From assembly GCF_036588685.1 (NCBI RefSeq), contig NC_086376.1, positions 57,125,166-57,189,165 of the forward strand: a stretch of 64,000 nucleotides of DNA, given 5' to 3'. Each line of letters starts with the position of its first letter. The first letter of the stretch is position 1. Made by a program: the position numbers and the translations under genes. Below, in pieces: positions 12,701 through 23,587 of this stretch. This stretch comes from Mytilus trossulus (Eukaryota > Mollusca > Bivalvia > Mytilida > Mytilidae). The notes beneath the pieces are model-generated. The model did not search any database. It was given only the letters and a program-made list of their open reading frames with translations, and was not told the DNA's origin.

Positions 12701-15700
12701 AAGATCTACAAATAAGTCAACATGACCTAAATGGTCAATTGACCCCTTAAGGAGTTATTGCCCTTTGTAGTAAATTTTTAACAATTTTCATTAATTTGGT
12801 AAATTTATGTAAATTTTTACCAAATATAGTTCTCTGTTACTAATGGGCAAAGTTCATGATAGATATAATTGTAAGAAGCAAAATCGTTCAGTAAAGTAAG
12901 AACTTCAAACACATCACCATCACCAAAATACAATTTTGTCATGAATCCATTTGTGTCCTTTGTTTAATATGCACATAGACCAAGGTGAGCGACACAGGCT
13001 CTTTAGAGCCTCTAGTTTTTTCAAACAACAATGATGTTTTCAAATGTATTGTACTTAAAGAAGGGAAATAAAGTTAACTGAGTAATGACATTTGAAAATT
13101 CAAAGAATTTGATTGAAAACTTTGTTCTAAAATGTGTACAAAATATGAAATAACAAAGAAGTGAGATAATAACAACAACAACAACAATACTTTATTTTAA
13201 GAGGGTTACACAGTTAGCTATATAACTAATCTTCCCTGAGGCCCTCGTAATGAAAAATCAAACAAAACACAAACATATACTAGTACATTGCATACATACA
13301 TTAGCATAAAAAGTCAAGTGTGATAATAATGTTCAATACAACTTGATAAAATGTGATGAAAAAATAAACATGATGACATGATCAGTTTTTTATATTATTT
13401 ATACAGCTAGGTTGATTTCAATAAATGATCTGTTATTTTGTATTTGAAAGAATTAATATTTGTAATATTTCTTAACGGTATTGGCAAATTATTCCACAAG
13501 AATGGTCCAGAATACATAAAAGATTTTTTGAATAATTCTGTTTTTGGTTTAGGGAGTATGAGGTTTCCTTGAACAGCATTTCTCAAGGGGTACGGATTTC
13601 TGTCTGAAACATAATGAAACTTGTTAGTAAGATATGATGGGGCATCATTATTAATACACTTAAATGTCATCACTAACTTATGATATTTTATTCTCTGTTC
13701 AACTGTCATCCAGTTTAAGTGTTTGAATAAGGGTGCAGAAGGAGCAAATGGGTCTGTTTCTAGTATTAATCTAGCAGCCCTCTTTTGTAATTTTAATATC
13801 CTTTTTAAACCCTCACTGCTACAACTACTCCACACTATACAACAATAATCAATAAGTGGCAAGATATAACCATTATAGAATAATTTTCTGCAGTCTAGAT
13901 TTAGAAATTTTTTAATCTTTAATAGTAGATATAGTCTAGATGATATTTTTGAGCAGATCAAGTCAATTTGGGTTGTCCATGTGAGGGAAGGGTCAATTTT
14001 AATGCCTAAAAGACTTTCGCATGTGGAAGATTGTATCACTTGATTGTTAATAGTTAAACAACTCTCATTGTAATGTGGCATTGCTCTTAACTTCGTTCCA
14101 ATAATCATATATTTTGTTTTATTTTTATTGATGAACATATTGTTATCATTGCACCATGCCTCTACACCATGTAAATCTTCTTGTACCTTTGACTGAAGAG
14201 TTTGATAACAATTACCAGAAAGATGTAAGGTTGAATCATTGGCATATAAATCAGTGCAACAATTTTTCATATAAATAGGAAGGTCATTGATGTATAATAT
14301 AAACAGAAGGGGGCCTAATATGGAGCCTTGGGGAACACCATACTTGATATGAAGTTTTTCAGAATGAGCATTACCAATTTGTACTTGTTGAGTTCTTTCA
14401 TTCAAATACGATTGAAAAAAAGAAACAGCAGTATTATCAAATCCATAAATTTCAAGTTTTTTACAGAGGATATCATGATCTACTACATCAAAAGCTTTCT
14501 TAAAATCCAACAGGACTGCTAAGTTGATATAACCATCATTCATATCCTGTATCCATTTATCTATGATATTGATAAGGGCAGTTTCGCAAGAGTGTTCTTG
14601 TCGAAACCCAGACTGTGCTGGGTGTAGTCGAAACCCAGACTGTGCTGGGTGTAAAAGATCTAATCTTTTAAGATATTCAAACAAATGTTTATATAGGGTT
14701 ATTGCATGAATATTGGGGAATATTGTCCCGAGAAGAATTTTATATTGCACGAGCATGCGAGTGCAATCATATGTCCTACAAGGGGCAATATTTCACAATA
14801 TTCATGCAATAACCCTTTTATTGTATAGCAATATAATATTTGAAAGTAAAAATTGGTGTACACTAATATTTTGTCGTTGATGACGTCATGAATTTTAAAG
14901 ATGTATTGCACTAGTGCAATATTGGAATTTATTGCACGCTAACTTTTGGTTACTTTCTTTGGGAAATATTATATTGCTATACAATAATAAGTTTTATTAG
15001 ATTGCCATCTACTGACACAAAAAATGATATCTACTTAATTTCTTATTTGCAAGAATCTTTTAGTAAGCCTTTTTGCATCAATTTTATTTCAAAGAAACAT
15101 CAGAATCAACGATAGGACAGGATATAAAAAGACGACATTACTGAGAAGAGTTGAACCCTGAAATCTCAAAATTTTGACTATAAACCCCTTGAAGGTATAA
15201 AACAATGCAGTATAAGAGAAATATTTTAGTTATTGCTATGATCCTGCAATTATTCTGATGTATTAACAATGAAAATAACATTCATATAGCAACATTATAA
15301 ATAGTGTTTGAGCAACAAGATTCTCTTTGTTTGACTAAATTCTATCCTATTTTTTTCCAGGAGGGCATATAGAAGTGAATGAAACTGTGAGTTACATTAG
15401 TATAACATAGAAATAAAAAATAAAAAATAAAGAAGTCCTTTCATTAGTCTGAAGTTTTGGCTGTCTAGCTTTTGTCTTTTTTACCATTGGTCCATCTTTC
15501 ACCACAACATTTTCAACAATAACTGATGGTGATAACTAGACCTCTATCAATTTTGGGGTCAATTGGCCATGGTCAAGGTCATGGCAGATATTAATAGACT
15601 AAATTTGGGCTTTATTTAAAACTCCACATGTTAGAATTATCCGTAGGATCATACAAACAACTTTTACCATATATATAAATAACTGTCTTTTGTATTGCTT

Positions 15701-18700
15701 TATGTAACAATTATTTAACCATTGACATTTAGGTCACTATGTCAAAGATCAAGTTTACAGTAGCAAATGAAAGACAGTAATGGGGGCTGAAAGGGTGTTT
15801 TTTTTCTTTCCATTTGAACTATAATTTATGTCCAACCTTTACAAAACTTAGAATGAGGTAGACCCTATTAATTTTTAGTAAGTAGGTTAAAAATTGATAA
15901 AATTTTGGAAAAGTTTTGATTCTGGACAATTTATGCTATAAATTCGATCTTTAACTATAGCTATCTTTGGTTGATATAAACAAACCTTTGGTGTGATGAC
16001 CCATATCGATTTTCAGGTCAACAGAAAAGGTTTACATAGCTGCCATATAATAAATAGACTGAAATATGGTAAAAGAGAATTATTTTCCACCATTTGACGT
16101 AAATTGTTGACAAACTTTACTGTATTCATTGTAGCACACGGAAGTTTTTATTCATCGATAGAAATATTTTCTAACTGTTCTAAAAATGATAACAAATAAG
16201 CTCAAACTTTCAGGGTTAGTCTTAGGCTTACCATGGTTTGTTTTTAAGAAGACAACAAGACTTTCAGAACAAATTTATTCGTTCATTGTGTAATCATACG
16301 TTATTTTGATTGAGTTAAGCCTTCCAATTGATATTTTATCGTGTGGTTTTCTATGTTGTGATGTTATGCTATTGTTTCAGAAAAAAGGGAGAAGGTTTGG
16401 TAGCATTAAAACGTTTAATCCCGCTGCAAATGTTTGCACCTGTCCTAAGTCAGGAATCTGATTTACAGTTGTTGTCGTTTATGTAATATAGACGTGTTTC
16501 TCCTTTTCTCGTTTTGTTTATATAGATTAGACCTTTGGTTTTCCCGTTTGAATTGTTTTACACTAGTAATTTTGGGGCCCTTTATAGCTTTTTGTTCGAT
16601 GTGAGCCCAGGCTCCGTGTTGAAGGCCGTACATTAACCTATAAGAGTTTACTTTTATAAATTGTTATTTGGATGGAGAGTTGTCTCATTGGCACTCACAC
16701 CACATCTTCTTATATCTATTAAATTTTTAATCAAAGCTCCAATATTGCTGTAAGGTCAGAACTTCAGAAACCACTAAGAATAATGGATTTGGTGTTTCAA
16801 GCATAAACTTTGTATTCCACAGAACTAAGTTAAGTTAAATGACAAAGAGTCTATAAGTTATTTGATTTAATTTTTAGCACTAAAAAAATTATAAGAAAAT
16901 AATAAAATTTAATATTTTTTCATATGTCCGTTAAAAGTCTACTTTAGAATAAAAAAAATAACTATGCATACAAATTTTGTTGTTATTTTGATTATAATTT
17001 CTACATAGCTTTGTTTACAAAGCAAAATGAGCATTACACAGATAAATGCATTTTTCCTTTTTCTGTTTTTACAGTTGATAGAAGCAGGCTTAAGAGAACT
17101 AGAAGAAGAAACAGGCTTACATATTTTACCTTCACAATGTATAGATCAACAAGTAGATATTCTGGCTTTATGGGAGGTATGTAAAAAGTTATACTGTTTT
17201 CAAGGCTCATTATGGTTATGGTAGATGGAGGGTCTCAATTGAAAAGGTAGAATTTGTTCACACTGGAAATTACACAAAATGAAATGATGCTTTCTTTCAA
17301 GCTAAATCTTGTGCTAAATGGTCTGATTTTGTAAATGGGTTATAGATGGAAAAAGCGTTTTTTTTCAATAGATTGAACACTAAACAGTATAATTTAAAAA
17401 AAATAAAACACAAGAAGATAGCCTTATAAGGTGCTTTTAGAATATAAAAATTAAGAAATAATTCCTTCGTGTCATGCTCTATGCTCATATTAACATGGGT
17501 AGGCATTATATTTGTCGATATTTTACACTGAGCGTTAGCAAATACAGTATTTTTATAGGTCGAAGCGTACGAACATACCGTAGAGGAGTCTGTACATTAC
17601 ATTGCATATTAGATCAGTTTAAAAACTATGAGCAGGGTAAATATATGTTGTTTTATGAAAATATATAATAAAAGTTTATGCTAGCTGCTTAAATGTATAC
17701 ATTTTAAAGGATAACGATGGAAATAACGTTAATATCCACAGTAAGTTCCTGCGCATGTGTCAAACATATTTTTTATGCTCATTAGAACACGGCTTTGTTT
17801 TCAAAGCGTAATAAGGACGTCATATTAGAATAAGAGTTTGATGTTATTTAGTAACAAAATATGCAAAGTTTTTAAACTTAACTATCTGAGTTGTCTCTCT
17901 TATTTTAAAATTTTGCATAGTATAAAATTAGAAAAAAAGATAAGTTTTATATTAGTTGTAACTAGAATGACAGAATTGATTAAGATTGATTTAGGATGGT
18001 TTAAGATGTATTAATGTCCACAGTAATCTGTTGTGATGTGATTGTTGCAATGATGTTTACAGTCTGATTTAAATCAAACCTCTCATTGCTAACATTTTTG
18101 GGTGAAGATTGCATGAAATGTAGTAAACTCTATGGTACTTATTTGATATCTATACACATGTACTTCTTTTGATAGTTTAAAGAAAATGTGCATTGGACTA
18201 TAAATATAAGGAAACAGCATAATTTTAATGTATCAAAATTTCATTCACTAAAACTGATGTGTAAATAGTTATCAAAGGTACCAGGCTTATAATTTAATAC
18301 GCCAGATGCAGATTTCGTCTACATAAGACTCATCAGTGATGCTCAAATCAAAAAAGTTATAAAGCCAAACAAGTACACAAAGTTGACGAGCATTGAGGAC
18401 CAAAAATTCCAAAAAACAGAAGTAAGAAAATGGTTACCTTATTTCAAACTAATTTAATGATATGTTTTATTTTTGATATTTATGTTAAATATAACAGTTG
18501 ATTGACTTACTATACTTGTGCAGAAAACTTTTTTTTTGATTGAAAATTGTATAAGTAAAACATGGTATATGAATTTGTTAAAAAAAATAGGTTTATCAAC
18601 AAAATATACAACCATGAACAAAGGAAGATTGCGGGAATTTCTCGCTACATTGAAGACCTGTTGGTGACCTTCTGCTGTTGTGTTTTTTTATTTTGGTCGG

Positions 18701-20971
18701 GTTGTTGTCTCTTTGACACATTCCCCATTTCCATTCTCAATTTTATAACTCAACTCAAACTTTTAAATTGCCTAACAAAATACAATTTAATGTTTTGTTT
18801 AAAGTTCACAAATTTGCAAAATGAAGGCAATCTTTACCCACTAGTGCTCACAAGCACCTTGATTTTATATGTCGCTTATGTAGATACAGGATAGTTATGA
18901 TTTAAGTAAGTTAAGATGGAGTTAAATTATTGTCCTACAGCTCAATTGTTCAAGGGCTTCAAGTATTTGGATAGTATTACATCTTGCATCCTTAAAAATA
19001 ATATCTTAATTTTATAATAGATACATGTACCAACATAATACAGGACTAAGACCCATCAATTTTTAAAGGGGGTCCAACCATATGTCCCTAATCAAGAACA
19101 TTGATTGTCAAAATTAGAGGGAGTTCCTACCTGTATCTGCCAATGTAAGAAAAATATTTTTTTACACTTACTGTATAAAGCACTTTAAGGTAAATTTCGC
19201 ATGATCAGCTATGGAACAGATTGATTTTAAACACGTTTGAAACTATTGTAATATATTTTTTACTATTAAAATCAAAAACACAAAATAAAGTATAAGGAAA
19301 GTTGTCCTTATTTCTTTTAGTGCCTTAGGGCATAAAAAATAAACATGGTTGTTAATACGATTAGCTTTTCATTCTTTTTATATTCTAAATAGTGGACAAC
19401 TAGTGTTTCACTAAACCACAAAATCTGTTTTATAGTCAGTATTTCCAACAAAGTTAACCCTGGGACAGCCAAAAAGACATCATATTGTCCTATACCTCCA
19501 TGCTAAGTTGATTTCAAATCTGACATCAGAAAAACTCAATCAGCAAATGAAATTATGTCCAAAAGAAGTAGGTGCTTGTGCCTGGTTGGATGTACCACTT
19601 GTGGAGGCAATAGTATCAGCGTGTGAGGAAACAGCTAAAAACCCAGCAGTAGGATCTCATATAACTACAGAAATCAAGTAAGTTTACTACCGGTAATTTA
19701 AAATATCTTTTTGCATACAGAGTTTGATCAAATCTCACAACATGCAAATTTGTAATGTTAAATTCTCTCTTATTGTAAGTAATATGATAACTATATTTGA
19801 TATGTGTGTACCTTGGAAGGTCCTCATGCCCGTCAGATAGTTTTCACTTGACCTTGACCTCATTTCATGGATCAGTAAACAAGGTTAAGTTTTGGTCAAG
19901 TTCATATCTCAGTTACTATATGCAATAGGTCTACTTTATTTGGTGTATGGAAGGACGACTGTAAGGTGTACATGTCCAACTGGCAGGTGTCATCTGACCT
20001 TGACATCACTTTCATGGTTCAGTAGTTATAGTTCAGTTATTGTGTTTTGGTCTGTTTTTCTTATAATGTATGCAATAGGTCAACTATATTTGGTGCATGG
20101 AAATATTTTATGATCTATATGTCAGTCGCGCTGGTTTTTTTTTACCTTGACCTCATTTCCAAGATTCATTGCTCAGTGTTAAGTTTTTGTGTTTTTGTCT
20201 GTTTTTCTTAAACTATAAGCAATAGGTCAGCTTTATTTGTTGTATGGAAGAATTGTTAGCTGTACATCTCTGCCTGGCAATTGGTTTATCTGACCTTGAC
20301 CTCATGTTCATGGTTTATTGGTCAATGTTTAGTTTCCTTGGTTAATGTTAGTTTATGTGACAGTTCTAATAAAGCTTTATATTTAGGACTATCAACATAT
20401 CAATGATTATTAAAGAAGGCAGACATTTCACGTGTGCCCTCTTGTTTCATATTTTTTCATGTCTGAGCCTTTTATAGCAGACAATAGGGTATGAGTTTTT
20501 CTCATTGTTGAATGCCAAACAGTTGCCTGTAATTACTTACATCCACTTCATTTGAACTTTTGTCGATATGTAAATATGAATATGTTTGTTGAAAGCTGTT
20601 TTAGGCATCCCCAGCATTAGTGTAGAAAATGCAATCTGAGGAATACTTCATATGCCATTAAAACTAGGTGAAATGCTTTTGTTTATAAGTTGGTTCACAT
20701 ACAAACATAATTGATTGTTATGAATAAAAAAAGAAAAGCCGTATCAGCATTCTGCTCTACCTTGCATTTGGATCAAAATATATCAAATGAAATTTATATA
20801 TAAGTTTTATTTTTCAGAGGTTTCATAATAAATGAAAAAGAGAAGCAAGAGGAGGCAATGCTACCTACACTGCCACTTATGACAGTTGCTGGTGACTTTT
20901 CAGATTCAGAGAGGGTCAGCACAGGGACCAAGTTTGCACTAGAAGAATGGCTTTCTATAAGGAAATTATGA
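3748..20971 (+). CDS. NUDT17: Nudix hydrolase, NUDT17-like (7 exons)
   Basis: Exons, all with GT..AG borders: 3748-3828, 8913-9035, 9500-9683, 15361-15386, 17075-17176, 19436-19677, 20818-20971. Phases match at every junction and give 303 residues plus TGA (human NUDT17 is about 328). Residues 131-153 fit the Nudix box GX5EX7REUXEEXGU exactly: G131, E137, R145-E146, E149-E150, G152. The RE and EE residues are the metal-binding, catalytic ones. Other family-like stretches are [10 protein letters not shown] (69-78), [27 protein letters not shown] just before the box, [10 protein letters not shown] after it, and the C-terminal [15 protein letters not shown]. These match my memory of vertebrate NUDT17, predicted to hydrolyse capped mRNA or nucleoside diphosphate-X substrates with Mg/Mn. 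The start ATG 3748 is chosen because it gives [15 protein letters not shown], resembling the family N-terminus, and exon 1 ends in phase. The first donor (GTTTAATG) is weak. No signal peptide is seen, so the protein is probably intracellular. The true substrate is not known. Confidence 0.9.
4256..5535. mobile_element. hAT-like non-autonomous TIR element (about 1.3 kb)
   Basis: Left end CAGTGGCGTAGCTGGGTAAT followed by ACGTGTACGCCCG; right end GTGTACGCCCGGGCG ... ACGTAGCTACGCGC. The GCGTAGCT core and the GTGTACGCCCG motif are inverted or mirrored at the two ends. CAGTGGCGTAGC is a common hAT terminus. A clean 8-bp target duplication was not seen (GCATGA occurs on both sides). No transposase ORF. 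It lies in NUDT17 intron 1. Confidence 0.6.
5920..7005. mobile_element. TIR element D1 with 5-bp target duplication (1086 bp)
   Basis: Ends CAGGGCCCTAACTTCATTGA ... TAGTTACATCCCTG, flanked on both sides by ATAAT (5915-5919, 7006-7010). The subterminal sequence GAGGCAAATGCCTC is palindromic. No ORF of note. A relative with the same size, palindrome and 5-bp duplication lies at 39573-40714. Superfamily not assigned. Confidence 0.8.
7011..8912. other. intron 1 of the NUDT17-like gene, no other feature
   Basis: AT-rich intron sequence without a recognised repeat, ending in a (GTT)n run that serves as the pyrimidine-poor approach to the acceptor at 8911-8912. Confidence 0.5.
9752..10035 (+). mobile_element. 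dispersed repeat R2 split by an inverted R1 fragment
   Basis: R2 left part (about 9752-9825: AAGAAGATGTGGTATCAGTG, AAGTCACAGTTTGTAAAAGT) and right part (about 9980-10035: ATTATAGGTCACAGTACTG, GAGCCTTGGCTCACAC) are contiguous in the intact copy at 43876-44054. Here they are separated by about 155 bp that read as an inverted, truncated R1. The ORFs on both strands here are repeat-derived. It lies in NUDT17 intron 3. Confidence 0.75.
10731..13015 (+). mobile_element. hairpin-ended element H1 with four 502-bp internal tandem units
   Basis: The left end can fold: GCTCACCAGGCCC GAA GGGCCAAGTGAGC. The right end has GGTGAGC, then hairpin AGGCTCTTTAGAGCCT. After the left hairpin comes a CCGTCGT microsatellite (10779-10820), then tandem units starting near 10825, 11327, 11829 and 12331 (period 502 bp; the last one diverged and short). 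Units carry GTTGACCCGTTTAGGAGTTA and CAACCAAGATGGCCGCCACG. No coding capacity. The design resembles non-autonomous Helentron (HINE/'pearl'-like) elements. It lies in NUDT17 intron 3. Confidence 0.82.
13167..14698 (-). pseudogene. 5'-truncated non-LTR retrotransposon, reverse transcriptase 3' half
   Basis: An open frame runs from 14756 down to the stop at 13407. The RT-like part starts near 14700; the first ~17 residues come from an adjoining fold-back repeat. Visible RT motifs: [15 protein letters not shown] (residues 83-97), [20 protein letters not shown] (141-160) and YAND (171-174), where active non-LTR RTs have (F/Y)ADD. The first catalytic aspartate is therefore Asn, predicting a dead enzyme. 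LHPAQSGFR occurs twice in a row (35-52) from a 27-nt in-frame duplication. No endonuclease domain is present: the copy is 5'-truncated, as is usual for LINEs. Downstream (13167-13190) the element ends in an (AAC)n tract, that is (GTT)n on its own strand, like the microsatellite tails of CR1/L2/Jockey-group elements. It lies antisense in intron 3 of the NUDT17-like gene. The frame is otherwise free of stops, so the insertion may be fairly young. The exact clade is not assigned. Confidence 0.88.
14696..14987. mobile_element. two adjoining fold-back MITEs next to the LINE
   Basis: First: GGGTTATTGCATGAATATT ... AATATTCATGCAATAACCC (14696-14815). Second: TTGTATAGCAATATAATATT ... AATATTATATTGCTATACAA (14821-14986). 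They mark the 5' truncation of the LINE copy. The 70-aa minus ORF here is repeat-derived. Confidence 0.75.
16370..16721 (-). mobile_element. dispersed repeat R2 (long inverted copy)
   Basis: Reads, inverted, from CACACCACATCTTCTTATAT through GGAGAGTTGTCTCATTGGCA, CCCAGGCTCCGTGTTGAAGG, TTTTACACTAGTAATTTTGG to CCTGTCCTAAGTCAGGAAT. It is the longest R2 copy in the window and lies in NUDT17 intron 4. Confidence 0.78.
18260..18420 (-). mobile_element. dispersed SINE-like repeat R3
   Basis: TAGTTATCAAAGGTACCAGG, TTTAATACGCCAGATGCAG, GACTCATCAGTGATGCTCAA, AAAGTTGACGAGCATTGAGG. This order is common in mussel DNA and matches, inverted, 42520-42840. Confidence 0.7.
18628..18744 (+). mobile_element. 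dispersed repeat R4
   Basis: GCGGGAATTTCTCGCTACAT, TGAAGACCTGTTGGTGACCT, GGGTTGTTGTCTCTTTGACA, CATTCCCCATTTCCATTCTC; a second copy lies at 27150-27269. The 110-aa ORF over it is not a gene. Confidence 0.7.
19752..20445 (+). mobile_element. hairpin element H2, 5'-truncated copy
   Basis: Lacks the left hairpin and microsatellite but carries four of the TGACCTTGACCTCAT-bearing units and the right end (CGTGTGCCCTCTTGT). It lies in NUDT17 intron 6, immediately downstream of exon 6. Confidence 0.8.
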
Positions 20972-21189
20972 TGGTAATTATACAATTTTTTTTTGGAAAG
21001 ATGTAAATGCGTGTAAATATCTTTTTGTGATATATTTTCTGACCAAAAAATATGTGTGAAATGGCTATTTAAGTTCGTCAAATTTAAAATTTTGACATGT
21101 TAATAATGATATCATAGTTACATCAACATTGACCACTCTGGTCCTATAATAAGTGTCCAGATTATATTAACCTGTCCATTTATCAATAG

Positions 21190-21195
21190 AATAAA
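21190..21195 (+). promoter_or_regulatory. possible poly(A) signal of the NUDT17-like gene
   Basis: AATAAA lies about 220 bp after the TGA stop. It sits just before a fold-back repeat (21213-21385). Other AATAAA hexamers occur further on (for example near 21540), so which is used cannot be told from sequence. Confidence 0.35.
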
Positions 21196-21212
21196 CATAA
21201 TTTTGATAATCT

Positions 21213-21385
21213 GTTTATCGCTATTTTACCTGTGACGACGTGTCAATTTCATGTCAATTTCATTAGCAATGCCACATGTCTCCTTAGTTTCTAGCAATAA
21301 TTTTCCATCTCAAGTGAGTAGCATGATATGAAAAATTATCACAAAAAAAGATCAAAGGAAAAATGCAAAAAATAACGATAAACTT
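21213..21385 (-). mobile_element. MITE, TTATCGCTATTT ends
   Basis: TTTATCGCTATTTTACCTG ... AAAAATAACGATAA. It is the reverse complement of the element at 34871-35046 with the shared inner segments TCTCAAGTGAGTAGCATGAT and AAAAAAGATCAAAGGAAAAA. Confidence 0.75.
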
Positions 21386-21819
21386 GATAACCATCACTTT
21401 TTTGCAGTCATGGGCAAAAATACTGGCAAATTTTGTGTTGTGGAGGAATAGGATTACACCTGACATTCACAATCTTATTTTTGAATGCTTGATCATTTGT
21501 CAAGGTAAATGTGATGTCTTTCACCATCTTGGAGTGTAAAAATAGCAGAAAACAATCTGAATAAATCTGGTCTGAAATATGCAAATTTTAGCCAAGGAAT
21601 GTAATTTGTAAGACTTATTATAGAAATGAAGAAAATATTCTGTACTCATGTGACAGTCTTTTTGCCTCTGTTCCAACTCTGGAAACTGTAACTCATTGGT
21701 TGTCGTTGATTACTGTTGTATCTGTTATTCATTTATTGTTTTGTCATAAATTTGGCTTGTGTTTTTTTCAAGTTTGAATTGTTTCACATTTTGTCATGTC
21801 AGGCGGCCCAGGCCTTCAG

Positions 21820-21955
21820 AGGCGGTTATAGAGGGGGGCTTTTCTGGGGGAAATTTGGTTGATTATATAGGGAATCATTGAAGAATGACCGGAGCGGGCC
21901 CCCTCTTAAGCAGTCAGTGGCCCCCCACTTATGAACATTTCTGGATCTGCCATTG
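21820..21955. mobile_element. hAT-type MITE (GGCGGATCCAGGGG family)
   Basis: Contains TTGGTTGATTATATAGGGAA and ACATTTCTGGATCTGCCATTGG. Relatives lie at 44474-44632 and, in part, 35472-35557. Ends related to CAGTGGCGGATCCAG are common among hAT MITEs. Confidence 0.55.
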
Positions 21956-23110
21956 GCCTTCAAATTATGGTTGACTATACTGTTTGGGTTTCACTAATTT
22001 TTGAAGGCTGTACAACAAATTGTAGCTGCTAAAATCCACTTTGTTTGTGACTGTTTGATATTTGTCTCATTGACAATCATACCACATCTCCTGTCCTATG
22101 AAGTGCAAAAATCAGTTGATATGGTCTTAAATCACAAGATTGGCATGTACAGGTAGCACAAGCAGTCTTCTAGATGATAACAAGTTTTCACTGTTAAAAT
22201 AATTTTAATATGATAAAAACACATAATGTATATGAATAATTTTGTAGAACTATAATTCAATACATGATTAAAAATTTAGTAGTTAAGATAATTAAAAACC
22301 TCATAATATAATTTATTTAAAATTTAAAACATACAATAAATATTACAGTAGTATATACATTGAGTTACAATAAAAATTCAATAGTATTGTAAAAAGAAAG
22401 TAGTTGGCATTCGCATGCATAACTACTAATGGTCTCATCAATTTATTTTTCTTTGGAATGTTTGAAAAAAGTGTACTGGACAAATCATTATTTCCTTCAT
22501 TCTTTCTTTTTTATTTTAGCTTTAAAGGCAGATGAGCAAGTTTATTATTGTAATATTTTCGTATTAAATTGTTATTTTTTCAGATGTAGGGGAGGTAATC
22601 ATACTTTGAATATTTTTTGTCAACTTTGATTTGTTCAAATTAATGCAGAAAAATCTATAACAATTTTTTTGTTTTGTTTGTGATAAGTTTATAGAGTCTT
22701 TATATGTTCAAAATTCAGTATTGTATTTTGGTCAAAATATCAGCTATGATATTACATCAGGTACACAAAATTGATAACAACTTTCTTTTTAAAGCATGTT
22801 TTGGGTTAGTTTTTGTTCTATCTAAAATAGAAAAATTAAGCTTTTATATTTATAAATATTGACCCAAACAGTTAAAATTTGGTGACAATATACCTATTTC
22901 AAATTTAAACTTTCTTACTTTTTATGTAAGATACATTTTGTTTGAATTTAACAGAACTTTAACAAATGTTATAAACTAGAACTGCATAAATTAAGAATAA
23001 AGAACTGAATGAGAAATGTTTCATAAAATCTGAAATTCAGAATAGGAACTATTTACAGGTCCTGACTTTTTCTGAACATCCCATATAATCACATTCATGT
23101 AAATTATTTT

Positions 23111-23116
23111 TTTATT
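23111..23116 (-). promoter_or_regulatory. possible poly(A) signal of the PAH-like gene
   Basis: TTTATT on the plus strand, AATAAA on the gene strand, about 470 bp past its stop. Several other such hexamers lie in the AT-rich 22.2-23.5 kb stretch, so the assignment is tentative. Confidence 0.25.
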
Positions 23117-23587
23117 AAAAGCAGGTAGCATAATAAATAGCTTACAAGGGGGAGATAATTCTCCATTTGTACATAAAATTAAGCAATTTACTTACATTTC
23201 AAATTATTTCCATGCTTTAAAAAATTGAGTTGAAAAAAAAGTGGATATACATGCATGCATATGGTAAATACATATATTAACACTAGTACAGAAAGTATAA
23301 TTGATCTAAACAACAATGTAATATACTTGAAAACCTATGTTAATTTTTCGGGTTCTGATGTGATCTACAGAAGAGCGAACTTGATGATACATGTATATAA
23401 TACTTAGCTTTAACATAGGTATATTGACTAACTATAATATTTTGAGTCGATTTTGATGTTATATAATACCAAGGTATATTAAAATTATTAGGAGTCAATC
23501 TTGATGAAATATAATACCAAAGTTTTACATAGGCATATTTGAATTTTTTGGATTCAATCTTGATGATAAATATTTCATACCAAGCTT

